Shown here: positions 1 through 9,700 of the stretch, piece after piece
Numbering within the stretch: the stretch's first letter is position 1
Layout of the letters: each line of letters opens with the position of its first letter
From: Takakia lepidozioides
Taxonomy: Eukaryota > Streptophyta > Takakiopsida > Takakiales > Takakiaceae
Length of the DNA: 64,000 nt
Direction: 5' to 3'
Assembly: GCA_030704615.1 (NCBI GenBank)
Contig: CM060732.1
Span: forward strand, 63,409,053 to 63,473,052
Notes under the pieces: model-generated
The model's database searches: none
What the model was told of the DNA's origin: nothing
What the model saw: the letters and a program-made list of their open reading frames with translations, nothing else
Position numbers and translations under genes: made by a program

Positions 1-1360
1 CAAACTCCTCCATATTGCGGAGGCGACAGAACCTCTCCAATTGTGTTCTTGTGATCCTAACAGGGAGCTTGGGGGAAAGAGAAGAAGGGATAGAAGACGA
101 CGCTGAGAAAACCCATGAGTCCAACTTGCTATCAAAAGCCTCGCCCTTGCTTTTGCTATTCTGGTACTTCAACCTTCTTTGCTGACCATTCACTTCCTTT
201 TTAGTATTTCCAGCCGTGCTTTGTATGTTTCCTACTTTTGTGGTTTGTAGTTTGTACATAGAAACCCTGAAAATGTGTGCGTGAAATCGGGAGGGAGATG
301 GCAGAGTGGAAGCTGGATACAACAGGCGGGTCCGACACTCCATCACTTGCTCTGCGCGGAGGTCACAGACAGCAGTTGTGTTTGTTGGTGTTTAAGGTTA
401 TTAGTTCGTGGGAAGCTGCATAGATCCAATGAAGCCTGGGCGCTGGGAGCATGATGCAGTCAGCTGGACAGGCGATGCAAGTAGGGTCCCTGGTATCAGA
501 GTTGGCTTGCTTCAATGCTGCTCTTGTAATCCTCCTTTCTTTGCCGGTGTTAAACGTTATGAATTGTCACGTCTGCATATGCTGTTGCCCCCCCTTGGCA
601 ATGCAGTGTGTATTCTGTCATATGTCTGGCAGCTACCGTCCATTGTAGGAGGAGATAGCATGTGTCACATGGGATGGAAAAGAGGTTGCTCAGTTTGCAG
701 ACACATTTCAATTCCAGTGCTTAAGTTACTTTTGTCATGATTGTGGTTGCAGGATTTTATCGTGCAAATGTTGCAGAGCAAATTTATAAGTTGTGTAATG
801 CTGCAGTGATCCAACAGAAGTGTGCAACGTCAGAGCACCTCAGGAAACTTGAGCGGCTTTGTGTGACAGGTTGCACGGGGAATCGGCATGCTTCGAGCAG
901 ACAAGTGTTTAATGATAGAGGAGATTTACTCTAGGGCCCTCATTGCCCCCAACTGCACAGCATCACACCACACTTATATTGATTAGAGCCAGAGAATTTC
1001 ATTCCCGGGACCATGTGACAGAGACTACCTCTCCCCATCCAAGAAACACCTCGAGAAAACATACATCTAACGTAGATTCACGAATCCACTTGACATTGTA
1101 ATCTTAGGGGGTTCTGTATGCTATATAAATGGCAGTGCTTCACATACCAAGGCATACAGACACGCTCCAAAGTATTTGTGCAGCTTTAGTTATTACATTG
1201 CACATAAATCAAGCAACTAAAGCTGACAGTACCTCCTCAGCTGTGGCATCAAATAGAGTAACATAGGTGCTGCGTTCATTGATTCCGCTCCTGCGCTGGT
1301 ATCTTTGGTCAAGGTCCTTGGTGTGCACAATCCCTCTTTGAATTCAAAATTCTAGACTTG
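1..1360. other. No gene recognised (left edge to PPR 3' flank)
   Basis: Several short open frames (for example 408-740 and 737-934 on the plus strand) have no recognisable domain, no codon pattern and no splice context. The stretch 950-1360 is probably the 3' flank of the minus-strand PPR gene. I see no RNA gene or repeat here. The left edge could hold the end of a neighbouring gene, but nothing supports it. Confidence 0.4.
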
Positions 1361-1512
1361 AACTCAGTTACAGTGAATAATACCACCAGTGACAAAAAGC
1401 TACATGCTTTGATGACAGCTCCGAGGTACTAGGCTTTCCCTTCCAGCGCCTTAAGAGCTGCAAGATCAATGAATGAGGCCACGCACTTGCTCCTTTCAAG
1501 AGAAACATTGTT

Positions 1513-4500
1513 TCACCAGTAATCCTCACAAGAACAGAACCCATCTTCAAAGGGGTGACAGCGGTTAGCATCCCGTACAATAATAGAAATTGCTCGGCCA
1601 ACAATCTTTGAGATGAACTTGGTGGAGGTGTGGCAGTCACCACACACACGAAGATTCTTGATGAGACGGAGAGGCGTCCTAGGGGCCGTGCTGATCAGCC
1701 CAAAACCAATGGCCAGCTTCTCACTGTGGTGGCAAAGAGAAAATTCATTTTGCTCCTCCCCCACATCATGCAATACAAAGCGTGTGTCAGGCACATACCC
1801 TGCCTCCTTCATCTCCCCAGACAATCTTCTCAGCTCAGCATGGATTTCCTTAATTTTGGGATGCAATTTGTCATCTACAACAAAGTTGTGCACCCTGTTG
1901 CCAACCTCAATGCAGCAGTGACCTGGCTCCTTTCTAACCCCTCTGACCATCATCATTTTTCTCACCTTTGCACTATCGTCCCACCTGCGGGCTGTGGCAT
2001 AGATGTTTGATAGTAACACGGAAGTTACGGCATCCTATTCATCTCCCTCGAGAATAGATGTCGCCGCACGTTCAGCCATCTCCACATTGCCATGGATTCT
2101 GCAGGCACCAAGCAAGGCCTTCCACACCACAGCATCTGGTTTGATTGGCATTTTATTAATGAGGTCCTCTGCCTCATCCAATCGCCCTGCACGTCCAAGA
2201 AGGTCCACCATGCAGCCAAAGTGCTTTATTGTCGGAGTGACACCATGATCTTGATGCAGGGAATCAAAGTAGCGTATTCCTTCATACAGTAGGCCAACAT
2301 GGCTGCATGCAGAGAGAACACAAATAAATGTGATACTGTCTGGTTTCAAGCCTTCCTTTTGCATTCCTTCAAATAGCTGCAGGGCCTCCCTATGACAACC
2401 ATGCTGGGCATATCCTGCGATCATTGCACTCCATGACACCACATCTCGTTCGGCCATATTGTCAAACACTCCCTTTGCATCCTTGATGCACCCACATTTG
2501 GCATACATGTCCACGAGGGTATTGTTCAGAATGACATCTGGTACAATTCCAGCTTTGAGGATGTCACCATGGACCTCTTTGCCCTTTTCCAGGTTTGCCA
2601 GGCTTGCACACGCATTGCAAACGCAAACAAACGTGATGTGGTTGGGCTTCACCCCTTCCCGCACCATTTGCCCATAGGTCTCCAAAGCCGCCATTCCGTG
2701 CCTCTGCTGAGCATATCCTGCGATCATTGCGGTCCACGACACCACATCTCGTTCAGCCATATTATCAAACACTCCCTTTGCATCCTCCATGCTCCCACAT
2801 TTGCAATACATGTCCACGAGGGCATTGTTCAGAATGACATCTGGCACAACTCCAGCTTTCACAATGTCACCATGGACCTCGTTGCCCTTTGCCAAGGCTG
2901 CCATGCTCGCACACGCATTGCAAACGCAAACAAACGTGATGTGGTTGGGCTTCACCCCTTCCCGCACCATTTGCTCATAGGTCTCCAAAGCTTCCATCCC
3001 GCGCCCCTGCTGTGCATATCCTGCAATCATCGCACTCCACGACACCACATTTCGTTCAGCCATATTATCAAACACTCCCTTTGCATCCTCGATGCACCCA
3101 CATTTGGCATACATGTCCACCAGCGTATTGTTCAGATTGACATCTGCTACAATTCCAGCTTTCACAATGTCACCATGGACCTCTTTGCCCTTTTCCAGGG
3201 CTGCCAGGTTCGCACACGCATTGCAAACAGAAACAAACGTGATGTGGTCGGGCTTCACCCCTTCCCGCACCATTTGCTCATAGGTCTCCAAAGCTTCCAC
3301 CCCGCGCCCCTGCTGTGCATATCCTGCGATCATCGCACTCCACGACACCACATTTCGTTCAGCCATATTGTTGAACACTCCCTTTGCATGCTCCATGCAC
3401 CCACATTTGGCATACATGTCCACCAGAGTGCTGTTCAGAATGACACCTGCTACAATTCCAGCTTTGAGGATGTCACCATGGACCTCTTTGCCCTTTTCCA
3501 GGGCTGCCAGGCTTGCACATGCATTGCAAACGGACACAAACGTGATATGGTTGGGCTTCACCCCTTCCCGCACCATTTGCTCATAGGCCTCCAAAGCCTC
3601 TGTCCCGCGCCCCTGCTGTGCATATCCTGCGATCATCGCGCTCCACGACACCACATTTCGTTTAGGCATATTGTTGAACACTCCCTTTGCATCCTCCATG
3701 CACCCACATTTAGCATACATGTCCACCAGGGTACTGTTCAGAATGACATCCGGTACAATTCCAGCTTTGATGATGTCACCATGGACCTCTTTGCCCTTTT
3801 CCAGGACTGCTAGGCTTGCACATGCATTGCAAACGGACACAAACGTGACATGGTCGGGCTTCACACCTTCCCGCATCATTTGCTCATAAGTCTCCAAAGC
3901 CTCTATCCCGCGCCCCTGCTGTGCATATCCAGCGATCATCGCGCTCCATGACACCACATTTCGTTTAGGCATATTGTTGAATACTCCCTTTGCATCCTCC
4001 ATGCACCCACATTTGCAATACATGTCCAGGATTGTATTGTTCAGAATGACATTTGGTACAATTCCAGCTTTCACAATGTCACCATGGACCTCTTTGCCCT
4101 TTTCCAGGACTGCCAGGCTCGCACACGCATTGCAAACTGAAACAAACGTGATATGGTCGGGCTTCACCCCTTCCCGTATCATTTGCTCATAGGTCTCCAA
4201 AGCCTCCATCCCGCGCCTCTGCTGTGCATATCCTGCAATCATCGCATTCCACGACACCACATCTCGTTCAGCCATATTGTCAAACACTCCCTTTGCATCC
4301 TCGATGCACCCACATTTGGCATACATGTCCACAAGGGTATTGTTCAGAATGACATCTGGTACAATTCCAGATTTGACGATGTCACCATGGACCGCTTTCC
4401 CCTTTTCCAGGGCTGCCAGGCTCGCACACGCACTGGAAACGCAAACAAATGTGATTTGGTTGGGCTTCACCCCTTCCTGCATCATTTGCTCATAGGTCTC

Positions 4501-4968
4501 CAAAGCATTCCTATCACACCCATGCTTGGTAAATCCTGCCATCATTATATTCCACGTGATCAAATGTCGTTGAGGCATTCTGCTGAACACTTGGTGAGCA
4601 TCCCTGATGCTCCCGCACTTAACATACATGTTCACAAGGGTGTTGTGTAGGAAAACATTTGGCTTGAATCCACTTTGGATAATGTGAGCATGCACCTGCT
4701 TTCCAGCTTCCAAGCCTTTCATCTTGATGCACTTATGCAAGAGACAAACATAAGTATCTGAATCTGCTGAAATGCCTACTTGGTTTAAAGTCTGAAGAGC
4801 CTCTTTCAGTCGCCCTGCCTCACATAGCACCCTCACATTTCCAGAAGTGCCAGAAGAGGCATTGTGGACTCCCTCTCTTTGTCCTCTTCGGCAAGCTGTG
4901 GTCATGGTCGAGATCCACAGGAAATTACAGGTAATCTTGTGCTTGAAACCCGGCCCTCTTGGATGCAT
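1513..4968 (-). pseudogene. PLS-class DYW pentatricopeptide repeat gene split by one in-frame TAG
   Basis: DYW-type PPR proteins bind organelle transcripts through P-L-S repeats and deaminate C to U with a C-terminal DYW domain. The minus-strand frame runs from ATG at 4968 (another in-frame ATG lies about 26 codons later) through eight P-L-S triplets to an E1-like region ending ILEGDE. There a TAG sits at 2035-2037. The same frame then continues without shift into [13 protein letters not shown]2, and a complete DYW domain with HSEKLA (HxE), CGDCH (CxxC) and terminal CEDYW before TGA at 1513-1515. So 977 codons precede the stop and about 173 follow it. The triplets repeat every 303 bp (101 residues) with very high identity. 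No intron is visible. Either the locus is a recent pseudogene, it makes a DYW-less PPR that recruits a deaminase in trans, or the TAG is bypassed. A base error in the assembly is also possible. Confidence 0.9.
2424..4560 (-). repeat. Tandem 303-bp P-L-S coding repeats inside the PPR gene
   Basis: The same 303-bp block recurs at about 2424, 2727, 3030, 3333, 3636, 3939 and 4242, with a more diverged block near 4545. Each codes for one P motif (about 35 residues, VVSWxAMIAGYAQ), one L motif (CNACASLAxLEKGKEVHGDI) and one S motif (31 residues, LVDMYAKCGCxEDAKGVF). The near-identity at DNA level points to unequal crossing over or gene conversion that expanded the array recently. Confidence 0.95.
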
Positions 4969-5322
4969 CTGGACCCACACTCTATCCCTGCTCCTTCAGA
5001 ATCCCTGCCTCTCCATAAGTCATGCATACATCCTCGTCTTGCTGCTAGCAGCAGCCTAAATTTGTTCTAGCAAACACCTCAACCCTCTTCATAACAAACT
5101 AGTTCCTATGCTGAATTGCGTCTATTTCTCTCCGTAATCTAACAGGCATTCACCTTTCTGCCTCGATCATCCCTCCATCGACTGGGGTTGGAAAAATGTT
5201 TCTCCTCGTCTCTGTTATCCGTTTTTGGATTCTTTCTTGTTGCCAAATTGGCAGTAACATGTCAAAATCAACCGAAACCACCATAGATCCACCCACAAGC
5301 TAACTTGCAGAACTTAAGTTGG
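4668..5322 (-). repeat. 655-bp tandem unit, copy 1 (5' end of the PPR gene plus leader)
   Basis: This unit holds the first about 100 codons of the PPR gene and about 340 bp of upstream leader. It is followed head to tail by copies at 5323-5977 and from 5978. Copies 1 and 2 differ at only one base that I can see (C/T at about 4829 versus 5484, giving Val versus Met), so the duplication is very recent. Confidence 0.9.
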
Positions 5323-5623
5323 ATCCACTTTGGATAATGTGAGCATGCACCTGCTTTCCAGCTTCCAAGCCTTTCATCTTGATGCACTTATGCAAGAGAC
5401 AAACATAAGTATCTGAATCTGCTGAAATGCCTACTTGGTTTAAAGTCTGAAGAGCCTCTTTCAGTCGCCCTGCCTCACATAGCATCCTCACATTTCCAGA
5501 AGTGCCAGAAGAGGCATTGTGGACTCCCTCTCTTTGTCCTCTTCGGCAAGCTGTGGTCATGGTCGAGATCCACAGGAAATTACAGGTAATCTTGTGCTTG
5601 AAACCCGGCCCTCTTGGATGCAT
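5300..5623 (-). pseudogene. Truncated PPR 5' copy (tandem copy 2)
   Basis: This open frame repeats the N-terminal about 103 residues of the PPR protein, through GLEAGKQVHAHIIQSG. It then runs across the duplication junction into leader sequence and stops after GSNLSSAS. It carries the same leader as the main gene, so it might be transcribed and give a short N-terminal peptide, but it has no full PPR array. I call it a duplication by-product. Confidence 0.85.
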
Positions 5624-5954
5624 CTGGACCCACACTCTATCCCTGCTCCTTCAGAATCCCTGCCTCTCCATAAGTCATGCATACATCCTCGTCTTGCTGC
5701 TAGCAGCAGCCTAAATTTGTTCTAGCAAACACCTCAACCCTCTTCATAACAAACTAGTTCCTATGCTGAATTGCGTCTATTTCTCTCCGTAATCTAACAG
5801 GCATTCACCTTTCTGCCTCGATCATCCCTCCATCGACTGGGGTTGGAAAAATGTTTCTCCTCGTCTCTGTTATCCGTTTTTGGATTCTTTCTTGTTGCCA
5901 AATTGGCAGTAACATGTCAAAATCAACCGAAACCACCATAGATCCACCCACAAG

Positions 5955-6278
5955 CTAACTTGCAGAACTTAAGTTGGATCCACTTTGGATAATGTGAGCA
6001 TGCACCTGCTTTCCAGCTTCCAAGCCTTTCATCTTGATGCACTTATGCAAGAGACAAACATAAGTATCTGCATCTGCTGACATGCCTCCTTGGTTTAAAG
6101 TCTGAAGAGCCTCTTTCAGTCGCCCTGCCTCACATAGCATCCTCACATTTCCAGAAGTGCCAGAAGAGGCATTGTGGACTCCCCCTCTTTGTCCTCTTTG
6201 GCAAGCTGTGGTCATGGTCGAGATCCACAGGAAATTACAGGTAATCTTGTGCTTGAAATCCGGCCCTTTTGGATACAT
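5955..6278 (-). pseudogene. Truncated PPR 5' copy (tandem copy 3, diverged)
   Basis: This is a third copy of the PPR N-terminal segment, again ending in the junction tail GSNLSSAS. It has about a dozen substitutions relative to copies 1 and 2, so it is the older duplicate. Its leader continues to about 6505, where homology stops abruptly at the 5' flank of the FTSHI5 gene. Confidence 0.85.
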
Positions 6279-6505
6279 CTGGACCCACACTTTATCCCTG
6301 CTCCTTCAGTATCCCTGCCTCTCCATAAATCATGCATACATCCTCGTCTTGCTGCTAGCAGCAGCCTAAATTGGTTCTAAGTAGCAAACACCTCAACCCT
6401 TTTCATAACAAACTAGTTCCTATGCTGAATTGCGTCTATTTCTCTCTGTGATCTAACAGGCATTCACCTTTCTGCCTCGATTATCCCTCCATTGACTGGG
6501 CTTGG

Positions 6506-6780
6506 AAAAAGCAACCTGGTCTGATTTTTGTTTTTTGAAAAATGGTTTGTCCGGAAAACAAAAACAGGGAAAAGGCAAACGGGGTTTAGGGTTTAGACCC
6601 AGTGATCCTAAGAATCTTTCGAGCTGCTTGCATATGGCTCGGTGAAGATCCGAGAAATCGAGAATCTGTGCAGATTGCGAGAACAAACTGCGAATCTGGA
6701 GGTGGCATTATCGGGCATGTAAATGCTTGTTCTGTTTTGTGAGGTTTGATCGGAGGCCCTGCCTCCAAACCTCACCGGGG
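6506..6780 (+). promoter_or_regulatory. Short 5' flank of FTSHI5, abutting PPR leader copy 3
   Basis: Only about 275 bp separate the end of the third PPR leader copy from the FTSHI5 start codon. The two transcription units diverge. The core promoter and 5' UTR of FTSHI5 must therefore lie in this stretch, in the duplicated PPR leader, or both. I see no unambiguous TATA box. Confidence 0.4.
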
Positions 6781-9700
6781 ATGAGTGTGTTCTGCCCCTC
6801 TGTCACTTGTTGCTACAATGCAGAGACGCATCTGTTGCGAGTGCCGGGATGCAACACCGAGTGGGGAAATTCGAGTGGGAGGCTTACTCAGTTTTTGCAA
6901 TTACCAAAGACATGTTCATGGTATAAGATTTATACTCGAGGTCGGAGTCTATCCAACTCCAAACAGCGCATATGCTGGAATGGTTATAAAGAAGAACGGA
7001 ACACGATCTTCCCGGGGCTTTCGAGGTCTCAAAGACAGCACCGGGTTTTCAGAAACGGAAGAAGAACCTCCAAATTGTCAGGCATGCAAAGGGAGGTATT
7101 CTTAGTTGCTACCTCCTCCGCGTTTCCTTCCTCTGTGCATTCAATTCGTTCTCAATTTTCACATTCTTGTGAAGAAGCATGTCCTGATTTGGCTTCGGGA
7201 GAATATCGGGAAAGGGATGTTGAGGTGTCTTCGTCATCTTCCTCGACTGTGTCCGATGTACAGTCTGTAAGTCAAGGTAACCACGCAGAGAAGAGTGTAG
7301 GGTCATTGCTGCTGAATCCCAAACCAACAGCTGGAGATGAGGTTGATGATCTACTGCATGACAGAAGTATCTTTAAAGACAATTGTGTTCAGTTTGCAAG
7401 AACATTGGGTAGAGTGATTTCGGTTGCCATGGTCTTTGCGGCACTAGGATTTGGGCCGACCCGCAGGCTCTCTGGGAATGCGATGGCGGTACCAACGGAA
7501 ACCTCGTCGTCAACCGATAGACATGCTTCGGAGAAATCAGTGCCGAGAACGAAAGTAGAGGGAGAGAGGGGGCAGGGAGAGGATGCAGGTGAAGAGGTGG
7601 ATAAGGTTGAAACTGAGGAGGAAGAGAGAGAGAGATTGGAAAGGGAACGAGAATTTCGGGCAGCATTGCAGGTCGATCAAAAACTCAAAGATCTTGAAGC
7701 ATTTCAACAACGGCTGGGACAGGGACCAGAGCAAAAGATTGTCTTCCGTGCAAAATTGGAGGAAACAAAGCGGCTGATTAGTGTGGAGCGGAGGCGTCTG
7801 CAGGGTTTGCAGTTGATGGAGATGCAGGCCTCCATCACTGAAATGAAAAAGGAACAGACTGTAATTGGAAAGAGAGCACAGAAAGTGGCAGATGAGCACT
7901 TCACTGCAACACGGGATCTACAGAGATTGGCTGAGACAGAAGGAAATGGAGGAGGGCCAGATCGCAAGGCGAGAGAGAGAGCAGTGGAGGATGCTGAGGG
8001 GCGGTTACAGGCGTTATCACAGAGCATTCTAGATCTGGAGGGGGACATGCTGGAGAAGAAATTGCTGGTGGAGCGAGCAGTCTTGGAGGAGCTTCCTGCC
8101 ATCGAGGACAAGAGCAAGGCGGAGTTTGATAATGTTTGGGAGCAATGGATGCAAAAGCAGTCGCACCGACACTTGAGTGAACAAGAACACCATGAATCAG
8201 AGGATTCAAAAGTCACCAGGGACCTGGAGCAGATGGCTGGTAAAGTCCGTGAGGAAACCCTGCTGCCTCTTGCAGTTGGCATAAAAAAGCCCGAGGTGCC
8301 AAAGATAGAAGTTGATGCTGAGACCCGTGAGCTTATTGACAAAATCAAAGCAGAGCAAGAGAAGGCACAAGAATTGAGAGCCATTTTCGAGAAATTGGTG
8401 AAGCAGAAGCTGGGTAAGACTGACAATGAGAGTCTTGACCATATTCCAACCCCTGAGGGGGATGTAGCTATGGGCTTGCCACCCCCTGAACTCAATCTGA
8501 GGTCGGATGAGGGAGTACCAAAGGTCCCAGTTATGGCAGGTCTGGAAGGAGCTCTTGGTTGGAAGAAATGGCGGGAAGAAGCGAAGAATGAATTTAAGCA
8601 ATACCTGCTGGATAACCCAGAAGCTGGGCAGCAATACATTGCTGAGAGGCAGGAGCAAATTTTGGTGGCAAGGGACAGAGTTATGGCGCAGACTTGGTAC
8701 AATGAGAAACAGAAACGCTGGGAAATGGCGCCTATGGCTGCATCATATTCAGTTACAAAGCAGCTGGTTGATAAGGCTCGCATCCGGCATGACCGGCGTG
8801 TCATGTACCTTACGTTAAAGGGGGATGATCGCGAGTATTTTGTGGACATTGAAGCGATAGAGGTAGTGCTTGAGGAGGCTGGGGGTTTTGATACGCTGTA
8901 CATAAAGATGACAACCTCAGGAATTCCGACAACGACAGAGTTCATGTGGATACCATTCCGCGAGTGGCCCGTATGGGAGCTCTTCAAACTACCATTCAAT
9001 GTGGTGTGGTGGGTACTTGAAGACATTTGGGACTCTCCTTTGCTGCTTTCGGTGAGACCATGGTATTTCAAGACATTAAGTGAAAGCTTTGAGGAAGTAA
9101 TGATTCGATTTGGCTTCCCATTTGTTCATAGAATCGTGCCTCATTGGGCACGTGTAGCACTTAGCTTTGACTTGCCAGAAGGAGCAGAAGTAGCAGAACC
9201 CACAGATTTGATGCTGTGGCAGCAAGAAGCTCAAAAGAAAGTGGATGGTCGCTACGGGGAAGGCACCGGATCTCCAGCATGGTGGATTTCACTTCCAATT
9301 CGATGCTATGTAGTGGGGATGCCCCTATTGTTTGTGGTAAAGCATGTGGGCCGAATTGCGTTGGCTCCGTTTGAACCAAGGCGCCTCGCTCCCAATGATG
9401 TGGAGTGGAAGGAGAAAAAGCAGGCGCAGTTGGAGAAGGAGCTGGAGCCTCGAACCAAGAAAGAGTCTGTTGATCCCATTAGGAGTGTTTTTGACAAGAT
9501 GAAGCGAGTCAAGCGGCCTCAGGTTGGGTTGCAGGACTTTGCAGGTATTGATTCTGTGAAGGAGGAGATCAGTGAGGTTGTCAGTTTTTTGCGGAACCCC
9601 AAGCGTTTCAAGGAAATGGGAGCCAGACCTCCTCGCGGGGTCCTTATTGTGGGCGAATCTGGGACAGGCAAAACCACATTGGCATTAGCTATTGCAGCTG

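Noticed and set aside
2035-2037. Reverse (U-to-C) RNA editing as an explanation for the TAG in the PPR gene
   Set aside because: U-to-C editing of stop codons is known from organelle transcripts of some ferns, lycophytes and hornworts. This is a nuclear-type locus in a nuclear context, so I do not invoke it.
2569-3813. 414-codon plus-strand open frame and a ladder of 63-72-codon frames through the PPR array
   Set aside because: These are antisense shadows of the 303-bp repeat; they recur with its period and have no independent protein features.
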